A stretch of 64,000 nucleotides of DNA from Kribbella rubisoli. GTDB taxonomy: Bacteria; Actinomycetota; Actinomycetes; Propionibacteriales; Kribbellaceae. Shown here in pieces: positions 44,296-52,528 of the stretch. A model generated the notes under the pieces. It was not told the DNA's origin. It did no database searches and saw nothing but the letters and a program-made list of their open reading frames with translations. The translations under genes were made by a program, and so were the position numbers. Each line of letters starts with the position of its first letter. The stretch's first letter is position 1. The stretch covers positions 310,001-374,000 of the forward strand of contig NZ_SHKR01000014.1 in NCBI RefSeq assembly GCF_004217145.1, read 5' to 3'.

Positions 44296-46053
44296 TCAGG
44301 GCTGCTTCAGGAACATCGAGGTGAACTCGGGCATACCCTGTGTCGGGTCGTTGATCGCGTGCCCGATGTTCTTACCGATCGGCGAGTTGGTCGAGCTGTA
44401 GTACAGCGGCAGGACGGGGAGGTACTTCTCCAGGATGTCCTTGTCGACGTTCTTCCATTCCTTCAGCTGCTCGTCCGGCGTCTTGGCCGTGACCGCGTCG
44501 ATCTCGGCGTCGAGGGCCTTGTCCTGCAGCTGACCGACGCTGTTGCCGAGCGCGATCGCGTCGGACTTGAACAGCACCGGGAACCAGCTGGTGCCGCTCG
44601 GCCAGTCGGAGCACCAACCGGTCGGGGTCTTGCCGATGTTGACCGGAGCGTTCTGGTCACCGGTGAACGTACGGATCTTGGCCTTCGGGACGCCGATGGC
44701 GCGGACCTTGAAGCCGGCCTTCTCGAACATCTGCTTGCGCAGCTGCGTCGTCTGGGTCGAGATCTTGTCGTCGATCGAGTAGTACCAGCTGAGCTCGAAG
44801 TTCGACTTGCCGATCTTCGCCAGCTCGGACTTGACCTCGGCGGCCACCGCGTCGTCCTCGGCACCCTTACCGGTACCGGTCAGACCCGGGAGCTCGTACT
44901 TGTCGAAGCCCGGGACAGCCGGCGGCAGGATCGTCGAGGCCGGCGGGTCGTCGGTCGGGTTCAGACCGGCAACCTTGCGCCACGCGTCGTACGGGTGCGC
45001 CTTGGCGATCAGCTTGCGGACGTCCAACGGAATCTTCCGGGTGTCCATGGTGTACATGATCGTGCACGGCGACTGACCCTTGACGAGCTGCGACTGGTCC
45101 TTGACCTCAGGCAGCAGCGAGACGTCCAGGTTCGAGTAGTTCAGCGCGTCGGCGTCCGGACCGGAGCTGGCCAGCACCTGACGCTGGGCCTTGATCAGGT
45201 CCTGGCTGAACTTGAAGTCCCAGCCGTCGACGTACTGGTGCCGCACCGGGTCGGTGTTCGGGTCCCAGCTCGGGTTCTTCGTGAGCTTGAGCTCGGTACC
45301 CGGGGTGTAGGACTGGACCTGGTACGGACCGGTCACCATCGGGTGCTGCTCGTAGTTCTTCTGGGTGTCCTTGGCCTGCGGGATCGGCGCGAACATCGGG
45401 AACGCGACGTAGTACGGCAGGTCGTCGAACTTCTTCGCCAGGTGAATCACCAGCGTGTTGTCGTCCGGCGTCTCGACACCCTTGTAGTCGGCGCCGTTCG
45501 GGCCGTACGGGCCCTTGTACTTGTCGCCGTCCAGGAAGAACTGCAGCTGGTACGTCGGTCCGGCGTCGTACAGGTCGTGCGCGAAGGACCGCTTGATCGC
45601 GTACGCGTAGTCGGCAGCCTTGACCGGCGTGCCGTCCTGGTACTTGATGCCCTGCTTCAGCTTGAACGTCCAGGTCAGGCCGTCCGCGGACTTCGTGCCG
45701 AGGTCCTCGGCCAGGTCCGGAACCAGGACCGGCTTGTGGTCCGGGCCGTCCAGGCGGTACTGCGTCAGCGCGCGGTAGAACAGCTTGCCGATCTGGTTGC
45801 CGTCGACGTAGTAGATGTTCGTCGGGTCGAAGGTGTCCGGCGTCACGTCGCTGAGGACGGTGATCGTGCCGCCCTTCTTCGCTCCGTCGACGTCAGCGGC
45901 AGGGCCCTTCGCAGTGGGGTCCGTGGCCTTGACCTGAGCGCCCCCCGTGCTGTTGGTGTCACCTTTGCTACCGCTGTTCGAGGACGGGCTGCCACAGGCC
46001 ACGGCGGCCAGCATGACCGTCGCCGCAACCGCGGTTATCCGTTTCCACTGCAT
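44296..46053 (-). CDS. Peptide ABC transporter substrate-binding lipoprotein (DppA/OppA family)
   Basis: A 585-residue solute-binding protein of family 5. The signal peptide (MQWKRITAVA) leads to a lipobox with cysteine at residue 20, then a Ser/Gly/Asn-rich linker. The mature domain carries GGTITVLSDVTPDTFDP, LAEDLGTKSADGLTWTFKL and TGPYQVQSYTPG, typical of the family. The ATG at 46053 has AAAGGAG upstream. It captures peptides or similar ligands outside the cell. It lies second in the operon, after the frameshifted permease gene. Confidence 0.93.
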   Translation of the reverse strand: MQWKRITAVAATVMLAAVACGSPSSNSGSKGDTNSTGGAQVKATDPTAKGPAADVDGAKKGGTITVLSDVTPDTFDPTNIYYVDGNQIGKLFYRALTQYRLDGPDHKPVLVPDLAEDLGTKSADGLTWTFKLKQGIKYQDGTPVKAADYAYAIKRSFAHDLYDAGPTYQLQFFLDGDKYKGPYGPNGADYKGVETPDDNTLVIHLAKKFDDLPYYVAFPMFAPIPQAKDTQKNYEQHPMVTGPYQVQSYTPGTELKLTKNPSWDPNTDPVRHQYVDGWDFKFSQDLIKAQRQVLASSGPDADALNYSNLDVSLLPEVKDQSQLVKGQSPCTIMYTMDTRKIPLDVRKLIAKAHPYDAWRKVAGLNPTDDPPASTILPPAVPGFDKYELPGLTGTGKGAEDDAVAAEVKSELAKIGKSNFELSWYYSIDDKISTQTTQLRKQMFEKAGFKVRAIGVPKAKIRTFTGDQNAPVNIGKTPTGWCSDWPSGTSWFPVLFKSDAIALGNSVGQLQDKALDAEIDAVTAKTPDEQLKEWKNVDKDILEKYLPVLPLYYSSTNSPIGKNIGHAINDPTQGMPEFTSMFLKQP

Positions 46054-46094
46054 GGTCGGGTTTCTCCTTTTCTGCCGCTGGGGCAATCGCCGAA

Positions 46095-47101
46095 CTACCG
46101 GCGAGTCTTGGGGTCGAAGGCGTCCCGGATCGCGTCTCCGAGCAGCGCGAGAGCGAGCACCAGAGCGGTGATCCCGATCACAGGCAGCCAGAGGTACATC
46201 GGGTCGGCCTTGAACCAGTTTGTGGCGACGGAGATCGTCTGACCCCACGAGGGGATCGGTTCGACCAGTCCGACACCGAGGAAGGAAAGTCCAGCCTCCG
46301 CGGTCACGTAGGCGGGCAGCGCCAGCGAGGCCGAGATGACGATCGGGGCGACCAGGTTGGGCAGCAGTTCCTTGAACAGGACCTGCCGGGTCGGTACGCC
46401 GATCGCCTTGGCGGCGAGCACGAACTCACGCTCGCGCAGCGAAAGCACCTCGCCCCGGATGATCCGGGCCAAGCCTGCCCAGCCGAAGAACGAGAGGCGA
46501 AAATCAATACATAGAAGCGGATCGACGCCTGTTCCTGCGGCGTCAGGTTGAACGAACCGCCGCGCATCGACTCGACGATCGGCACCAGCGCGATCGCGAA
46601 GAGCAGGTACGGCAGGCTCAGCACGAAGTCGATCAGCCAGGAGATCACGCGGTCGACCCAGCCGCCGAGGAAGCCGGCCAGCAGACCCATCACGACGCCG
46701 ATCACGGTGCCGACGACGGTGGCCAGGAACGCGATGATCAGCGACGGGCGGGCGCCGAACACCCAGCGGGCGAAGTTGTCCCGGCCGGTCTTCGGCTCGA
46801 CGCCGAACCAGTGCGAGCCGTTGATCCCGATCGTCGGGTACCCGTACTCGTCGATCAGGTCGGTGTGGAAGGTGCTGTAGTCCTGGCCCTCGAGCTTGGC
46901 CAGCAGCGGAGCGAAGATCGCGATCAGGATGAAGAACAATACGATCGACGCGCAGATCACCGCAACCCGGTCCTTGCGCAACCGGTCGAACGCGATCCGG
47001 CTCGGCGACTTCCCGTGCGGGGTGGCCGCGGTGCGCACCGGCTCTGCCGACGCCGGGTGGTCCTCGATCCCTACGGTCGAGTCGGGCGACCCAATACTCA
47101 T
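46095..47101 (-). pseudogene. Dipeptide/oligopeptide ABC transporter permease (DppC/OppC type), frameshifted
   Basis: Two adjacent minus-strand frames together encode one DppC-type permease. The 5' part (from ATG 47101, GGAG upstream) has the N-terminal tail and helices 1-4 up to RFYVLIFA. The 3' part continues in another frame with SFFGWAGLARIIRGEVL, the EAA loop REREFVLAAKAIGVPTRQVLFKE split into 20-residue-scale pieces, and helices 5-6 to the end at 46095. Frames meet near 46494-46503; one missing base there restores FA-x-SFFGWAG. It is either a sequencing error beside TTTTCGCCTCTC or a true loss-of-function mutation in the first gene of the operon. Confidence 0.85.
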
Positions 47102-47433
47102 TCGCACTCCGTCAGTCAGTCGGCCGGATTTCGGTCCGCAGATCCGGCACTTATCGGTGGATAGCGTGCCGAGCCTTTGCTCTGTGGAGGCTCGCGTCAA
47201 ATCCCCTTGACAGAGCCGATTCCCCACAACCGCGGGCTAGCCTGCCTGACACTGTGACACCAAACCAGCGGTGCCCGGCACCAGTGCACAAATCGTTACC
47301 GGAACGGGTACTGGAACGGAACATTTGCCCCGAATCGTCACTGTTCGCAGTCAATTCTTCGCAAAACGCGTCGGCACAGCACCGACAGTGGCCAATTTGT
47401 GCCACGATATTACAGAACGTGACCAAAATGGCC
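47102..47433 (-). promoter_or_regulatory. 332-bp spacer with the peptide operon promoter region
   Basis: No gene is visible here. On the dppC side, GTCAA-N6-TTGAC (47196-47211) is an inverted repeat, and GAGCC/GGCTC (47171-47193) is another; either may be an operator. The gcvT side is relatively AT-rich (CCAATTTGTGCCACGATATTACAG). A clear -35/-10 pair or a gcvT terminator was not found. Confidence 0.4.
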
Positions 47434-48552
47434 TTACCGGACGTGGACGGTGACGAACGGCGGTTTGACGACGTCGAACAGCTCCTGCCGGCCCCGGATG
47501 TCAACCGATACCTGGTCGCCTTCCTTTACCGTCGCGTCCAGCAGTGCCAGCGCGACGCCCTTCTTCAAGGTCGGCGAGAACGTCCCGGACGTGACTTCAC
47601 CGAGCGCTGTTCCGGATTCGCCCAGAACGGACATATGCGGCCGCGGAATACCCCTGCCGGCCGCCCGGAGACCACGCAGGATCTTCGCCGGTCCGGCCTC
47701 CTTCTCCGCGCGCAGAGCCTGGTCGCCCCAGAAGTGCTCCTTCTTCCAGCCGACAGCCCATCCGGAGCGTGCCTGGACGGGCGTGATGTCCGGCGTGATG
47801 TCCTGGCCGTGCAGCGGGTATCCCATCTCGGTCCGCAGCGTGTCGCGGGCGCCGAGCCCGGCCGGCACGATGTTGTGCGGCTTCCCGGCCTCCAGCAGTG
47901 CGTCGAACACCGCCACAGCGGCAGCGTTCGGTACGACGAGCTCATAGCCGCGCTCGCCCGTATAACCAGTGCGGCACACGACAACCGGCGTACCGCCGAA
48001 GTCTGCTGTGGCGAACGCCATGTAGTTCAAAGGCTCCACCGCGTCGTGTCCGGTCGGAAGGCCGATCGCGGCGACGACCTCGTCGCTGTTCGCGCCCTGG
48101 ATGGCGAGGATCGCGTAGTCGTCGTGGACGTTCGCCACCTCGACGCCGTCGGGGGCATCGGCCTGCAGCAGACGGACGACCTCGGCGGTGTTGGCGGCGT
48201 TCGGGATCAGGAACACGTCGTCGTCGGCGTGCAGGTACGCGATCAGGTCGTCGACCACTCCCCCGCGCGCGTTGCAGCACAGTGTGTACTGCGCCTGGCC
48301 CGGCGCGATCTTGCCCAGATCGTTGGTCAGGCACGCGTTCACGTACGCCGCGGCGCCCGGGCCCTTCACGGTCGCCTTGCCCAGGTGGCTCACGTCGAAG
48401 ACGCCGACCGACGTACGGACCGCAGTATGTTCGGCTACCACCCCGCTGTACTCCAGAGGCATCTCCCAGCCGCCGAACTCGGCGAACTTGGCGCCGAGCG
48501 CGACATGGCGCTCGTGCAGCGGGGACTTCTTCAAATCGGTCGACTCGGTCAT
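47434..48552 (-). CDS. gcvT: Aminomethyltransferase, glycine cleavage T protein
   Basis: A 372-residue T protein: SPLHERHVALGAKFAEFGGW at the N-terminus, then VGVFDVSHLGK, the catalytic-site Asp region LTNDLGKIAPGQAQYTL, and RTGYTGERGYEL. The C-terminal barrel has GYPLHGQDI. It takes the aminomethyl group from the H protein and makes methylene-tetrahydrofolate and ammonia. It is divergent from pepA with a 97-bp spacer; no glycine riboswitch is recognisable in it. The other glycine cleavage genes are not in the window. Confidence 0.95.
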   Translation of the reverse strand: MTESTDLKKSPLHERHVALGAKFAEFGGWEMPLEYSGVVAEHTAVRTSVGVFDVSHLGKATVKGPGAAAYVNACLTNDLGKIAPGQAQYTLCCNARGGVVDDLIAYLHADDDVFLIPNAANTAEVVRLLQADAPDGVEVANVHDDYAILAIQGANSDEVVAAIGLPTGHDAVEPLNYMAFATADFGGTPVVVCRTGYTGERGYELVVPNAAAVAVFDALLEAGKPHNIVPAGLGARDTLRTEMGYPLHGQDITPDITPVQARSGWAVGWKKEHFWGDQALRAEKEAGPAKILRGLRAAGRGIPRPHMSVLGESGTALGEVTSGTFSPTLKKGVALALLDATVKEGDQVSVDIRGRQELFDVVKPPFVTVHVR

Positions 48553-48649
48553 GGAGGGGAAACTACCGGACGCGTAGCATGCTCAGGCAGCTTGCACGTA
48601 CCGTGACGACCGGCCATCTGCCAGCCGGTCAAGGAGGACTGAGGATTTC

Positions 48650-50143
48650 GTGACCACCATCACCCTGAGCAAGTCAGATGCCGCTGGCGTCAAGACCGAC
48701 GCCGTGGTCATCGGCGTGGTCAAACTCGGCGGCGGCGTCACTCTGCCGGCCGGCACCGAGTCGCTGAACGCCGCGTACGGCGGGAAGCTGGTGGAGGTGC
48801 TGTCCGGACTCGGCGCCACCGGCAAGGCCGGGGAGGTGACCAAGGTGCCCGGGCCGAAGCCGGGCAAGTCGGCGACGCTGATCGCGGTCGGCCTCGGCGC
48901 GGCCCCCGACGGCGCGCTGAAGACCGAGGACCTGCGGACCGCTGCCGGCACCGGTGTGCGCGCGGTGAAGATCTCGCAGTCGGTCGCGCTCGCGCTGCCG
49001 ACCCCGGACGCGGATTGCGTCCGCGCGGTGGCCGAGGGCGCCTTGATGGGGCGCTACGCCTTCACGGCGTACAAGTCGTCGGACAGCTCTGAAGCGCCGG
49101 GCAACCTGACGCTGCTCACCGACCTGGCCCGCAACAAGGACGCCAAGGCCGCGCTCGAGCGCGCCGAGGTGACCGCGGACGCCGTCGCGCAGGTGCGCGA
49201 CTGGGTCAACACCCCGCCGTCGGACCTGCACCCGGTCGAGTTCGCCGCCGACGCGGTCAAGCTCGGCAAGGAGTACGGCGTCAAGGTCGAGGTGCTCGAC
49301 GAGAAGGCGCTCGCCAAGGGCGGGTACGGCGGCATCCTCGGCGTCGGCCAGGGCTCGACCAACCCGCCGCGACTGGTCCGGCTTTCGTACACCCCCAAGA
49401 AGCCGGTCACTCACCTGGCCTTCGTCGGCAAGGGCATCACGTTCGACTCCGGCGGTCTGTCGCTGAAGACCTCGACCGGCATGGTCAGCATGAAGTCCGA
49501 CATGGCCGGCGCCGCCGCGGTCATCGGCGCGACGCTCGCCATCGCGCGGCTCGGCCTGCCGGTGCAGGTGACGACGTACGCCGCGATGGCCGAGAACATG
49601 CCGTCCGGCTCGGCGGCGCGGCCGTCCGACGTACTGACGATGTACGGCGGCAAGACCGTCGAGGTGCTGAACACCGACGCCGAGGGCCGGCTCGTGCTCG
49701 GCGACGCGCTGGTGCGGGCGTCCGAGGACCAGCCCGACCTGATCGTCGACGTGGCGACCCTGACCGGCGCCTGTGTCGTTGCCCTGGGCACCAAGGTGGC
49801 CGGCGCGTTCGCGAACACCGACACCGCGCGCGACCGCGTCGTCGACGCCGCGATCGCTGCCGGTGAGTCGATGTGGCCGCTGCCGATCCCGGCCGAGATG
49901 CTCGACAAGCTGAAGTCGCACTCGAAGGTCGCGGACCTGGCCAACATCACCGGCGAGGCCTGGGGCGGCGCGCTGGCCGCGGCCGCCTTCCTCGGCGACT
50001 TCGTTGCTGAGGGCATCGACTGGGTGCACCTGGATGTGGCCGGCCCGGCGTTCAACGACGGCGGCGCGTCCGGCTACATCCCGAACGGCGGCACGGGTTA
50101 CGCGGTGCGCACGCTGGTCGAGCTGGCCGCGTCAGCGAGCTGA
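48650..50143 (+). CDS. pepA: Leucyl aminopeptidase (M17 family)
   Basis: A 497-residue metallo-aminopeptidase. The C-terminal catalytic domain has the metal ligands in KGITFDSGG, SMKSDMAGAAAV and the M17 signature NTDAEGRLVLGDAL; the N-terminal domain is the usual poorly conserved macro-like fold. It releases N-terminal amino acids from peptides in the cytoplasm with two metal ions. The GTG at 48650 follows AAGGAGG at 12 bp. Its 3' end overlaps the convergent cupin gene by 12 bp. The pepA-lpdA neighbourhood is common in actinobacteria. Confidence 0.95.
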   Translation: MTTITLSKSDAAGVKTDAVVIGVVKLGGGVTLPAGTESLNAAYGGKLVEVLSGLGATGKAGEVTKVPGPKPGKSATLIAVGLGAAPDGALKTEDLRTAAGTGVRAVKISQSVALALPTPDADCVRAVAEGALMGRYAFTAYKSSDSSEAPGNLTLLTDLARNKDAKAALERAEVTADAVAQVRDWVNTPPSDLHPVEFAADAVKLGKEYGVKVEVLDEKALAKGGYGGILGVGQGSTNPPRLVRLSYTPKKPVTHLAFVGKGITFDSGGLSLKTSTGMVSMKSDMAGAAAVIGATLAIARLGLPVQVTTYAAMAENMPSGSAARPSDVLTMYGGKTVEVLNTDAEGRLVLGDALVRASEDQPDLIVDVATLTGACVVALGTKVAGAFANTDTARDRVVDAAIAAGESMWPLPIPAEMLDKLKSHSKVADLANITGEAWGGALAAAAFLGDFVAEGIDWVHLDVAGPAFNDGGASGYIPNGGTGYAVRTLVELAASAS

Positions 50144-50461
50144 GTAACGAATCTCCAGCATGGTGCAGCCGGTCTCTGTTCTGTAGGGACCGTGCCGCAT
50201 GCCCGGCGGCCGGCAGGCGTAGTCGCCGGGCCGGAACGTCTGCTCGAGGGTGAGATCAGTCAGCTCACCCTCGAGCAGGTAGACCTCTTCGACATACTCG
50301 TGGCGGATGATTTCCTCACCTGACAAGGTGCCGGGCGCCCAGCGGGCGAGCCTGGTCAGCGTTCCATCGGGGTCGCGGCTCAGCACCCGCTCCGAGATGC
50401 CGCCACCGGTGTCGACCCATTTCTGGCCGCCGGTGCTGAAGAACTCCTTCTCGTCCTTCAT
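50132..50461 (-). CDS. Small cupin-domain protein (ChrR-like cupin)
   Basis: A 109-residue single cupin. The segments HEYVEEVYLLEGELTD and PGDYACRPPGMRHGPYRTETG match the two cupin motifs, with His and Glu candidates for metal binding. It resembles the ChrR-type cupin domain, but without the anti-sigma part. It may bind a metal and sense or convert a small molecule; the substrate is unknown. It overlaps the end of pepA by 12 bp on the opposite strand. Confidence 0.8.
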   Translation of the reverse strand: MKDEKEFFSTGGQKWVDTGGGISERVLSRDPDGTLTRLARWAPGTLSGEEIIRHEYVEEVYLLEGELTDLTLEQTFRPGDYACRPPGMRHGPYRTETGCTMLEIRYSAR

Positions 50462-50495
50462 CTCTCAGTCCGGTCCGCTCCGCTGTGCCGATCCT

Positions 50496-50813
50496 TCAGG
50501 CCAGACCGTTCTTCTTCATCCGGGCGTTGTACTCGCGCATCCGGGGCGGATACCCGACCACGGCCGCGTCGTACGACGGGATGCCGAGCTTGTTGAGGAA
50601 GTTGTGGGCCCACTGCACCGACGGGACCCGGCGGCGGGTCCATTCACCGTCGATCGCGACCAGGAGCAGTGTGTATTCCGTGACCGCGGTGCGCGGCTCG
50701 ACGAATCCCTCGACTCCCTGGCGGGTCTGGACGAACTCCTTCAGGTGCGCCTGGTCCGGAGTTTCCGCCCGGCGCATCGTTCCGGCCTTCTGCCGGCGAC
50801 CGAACCACTTCAT
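50496..50813 (-). CDS. Small hypothetical protein (lpdA-adjacent family)
   Basis: A 105-residue protein with a basic N-terminus (MKWFGRRQK), a VEPRTAVTEYTLLLVA core strand, a DGEWTRRRVPS motif and a C-terminal VGYPPRMREYNARM. Similar small proteins sit next to lpdA in other actinobacteria; that link is a recollection. No catalytic motif or membrane segment is visible. I chose the ATG at 50813 because the protein then starts with the basic MKWF segment; a GTG 15 bp upstream (50828) is possible. Function is unknown. Confidence 0.7.
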   Translation of the reverse strand: MKWFGRRQKAGTMRRAETPDQAHLKEFVQTRQGVEGFVEPRTAVTEYTLLLVAIDGEWTRRRVPSVQWAHNFLNKLGIPSYDAAVVGYPPRMREYNARMKKNGLA

Positions 50814-50998
50814 GAGGTAAGTGTCCACTATGTGTGCAAGTCATGGCCGAAATCCTGGATAACGGTTGCGGGCAGTAGCGATCTGCCCGCACCGGTACGG
50901 CCCCGGCGTGGATCGGGGCCGGATCGGTGACAAGATTGCGCCGGGCCGGAACCGCGATCCGGGACCGCCTGCCTTGGACCTGACTCACGGAGGAACCT

Positions 50999-52402
50999 GT
51001 GACTGATACCCCGACCGGCACCCCGACCGGCACCGGTACGACGTACGACCTGGTGATTCTCGGCGGCGGCAGCGGTGGCTACGCCGCCGCACTGCGTGCC
51101 GCGACGCTCGGTATGTCGGTGGCGCTGGTGGAGAAGGACAAGGTCGGCGGGACCTGTCTGCATCGCGGATGTATCCCGACCAAGGCGCTGCTGCACGCCG
51201 CTGAGATCGCCGACTCGGCCCGTGAGGGCGAGCAGTTCGGTGTCCGGACGACGCTCGAGGGTGTCGACATGGGCGGCGTGAACAAGTACAAGGACGGCGT
51301 GGTCGACCGGCTCTTCAAGGGCCTGCAAGGGCAGATCAAGGCACGCGGCATCACGGTCGTCGAGGGCGAAGGGCGGCTCACCTCCCCCACCACGGTCCAG
51401 GTCGGCGACACGACGTACACGGGTCGCAACGTGATCCTTGCCTCTGGCTCCTACTCTCGTTCGCTGCCGGGGCTGGAGGTCGACGGGCACCGGGTGATCG
51501 CGAGCGAGCACGCGCTGACGCTCGACCGCGTCCCGGAGTCGGCCGTCGTGCTGGGCGGTGGCGTGATCGGGGTCGAGTTCGCTTCGGCGTGGACGTCGTT
51601 CGGCACTCGCGTGACGATCGTCGAGGCCCTCCCCCGCCTCGTCCCGGCCGAGGACGCGGACTGCTCCAAGACGCTCGAGCGGGCGTTCCGGAAGCGGAAG
51701 ATCGCCTTCAAGACCGGTACGCGGTTCGAGTCCGTCGCGGTGACGGATTCCGGCGTACAGGTGACGGTCGCGGGCGGTGAGGTGATCGAGGCCGAAGTAC
51801 TGCTCGTCGCCGTCGGCCGCGGACCGAACACCACGGGCCTCGGGTACGAAGAGGTCGGGGTCGCGCTCGATCGCGGGTTCGTGACCGTCGACTCGACACT
51901 GCAGACGAGCGTGCCGGGCGTGTACGCGGTCGGCGACATCGTGCCGGGGCTGCAGCTCGCACACCGCGGGTTCCAGCAGGGCATCTTCGTCGTCGAGCAC
52001 CTCGCCGGTCTCGCGCCGACGCCGATCGACGAGGCCGGCATCCCGCGGGTGACGTACTCCGAGCCGGAGGTCGCGTCGGTCGGACTGACCGAGGAGCAGG
52101 CCCGCACGCAGTACGGCGACGTCGAAATCCTCAACTACAACCTCGGCGGCAACGGCAAGTCGCAGATCCTGAAGACGTCCGGCTTCGTGAAGCTGGTCCG
52201 CGCTCGGGACGGCGCGGTCGTGGGCCTGCACATGGTCGGCTCGCGTGTCGGTGAGCTGATCGGCGAGGCGCAGCTGATCTACAACTGGGAGGCGTACCCG
52301 GCCGACGTCGCGCCGCTGGTCCACGCCCACCCGACCCAGAACGAGGCCCTCGGCGAAGCGCACCTGGCGCTCGCGGGGAAACCTTTGCACTTCCATGACT
52401 GA
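50999..52402 (+). CDS. lpdA: Dihydrolipoyl dehydrogenase (E3)
   Basis: A 467-residue flavoprotein disulfide reductase. The FAD loop ILGGGSGGYAAALRAA, the redox disulfide GGTCLHRGCIPT, the NAD loop LGGGVIGVEFAS and the C-terminal active His/Glu pair HAHPTQNEAL are all present. It reoxidises dihydrolipoyl groups of 2-oxoacid dehydrogenases and the glycine cleavage H protein. The GTG at 50999 has a strong ribosome binding site (GGAGG). sucB follows after 126 bp on the same strand. Confidence 0.97.
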   Translation: MTDTPTGTPTGTGTTYDLVILGGGSGGYAAALRAATLGMSVALVEKDKVGGTCLHRGCIPTKALLHAAEIADSAREGEQFGVRTTLEGVDMGGVNKYKDGVVDRLFKGLQGQIKARGITVVEGEGRLTSPTTVQVGDTTYTGRNVILASGSYSRSLPGLEVDGHRVIASEHALTLDRVPESAVVLGGGVIGVEFASAWTSFGTRVTIVEALPRLVPAEDADCSKTLERAFRKRKIAFKTGTRFESVAVTDSGVQVTVAGGEVIEAEVLLVAVGRGPNTTGLGYEEVGVALDRGFVTVDSTLQTSVPGVYAVGDIVPGLQLAHRGFQQGIFVVEHLAGLAPTPIDEAGIPRVTYSEPEVASVGLTEEQARTQYGDVEILNYNLGGNGKSQILKTSGFVKLVRARDGAVVGLHMVGSRVGELIGEAQLIYNWEAYPADVAPLVHAHPTQNEALGEAHLALAGKPLHFHD

Positions 52403-52528
52403 CCCTGCTGGATCGTCCCAGTAGGTTTGAGCTGCTGGAGCGTGACGGGCCCGTGACCCGGATCTCGCCCGCTCCGGCGGCACCGTAGGCTGACACTCGA
52501 CCGATCAGACGAAGGAGCAACGACCGTC

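Noticed and set aside
48553..48649. Glycine riboswitch upstream of gcvT
   Set aside because: The spacer is only 97 bp and lacks the conserved glycine-aptamer core.
52403..52450. Hairpin between lpdA and sucB (CCTGCTGG...CCCAGTAGG) as a terminator
   Set aside because: The stem is short and imperfect and has no U-run; too weak to list.
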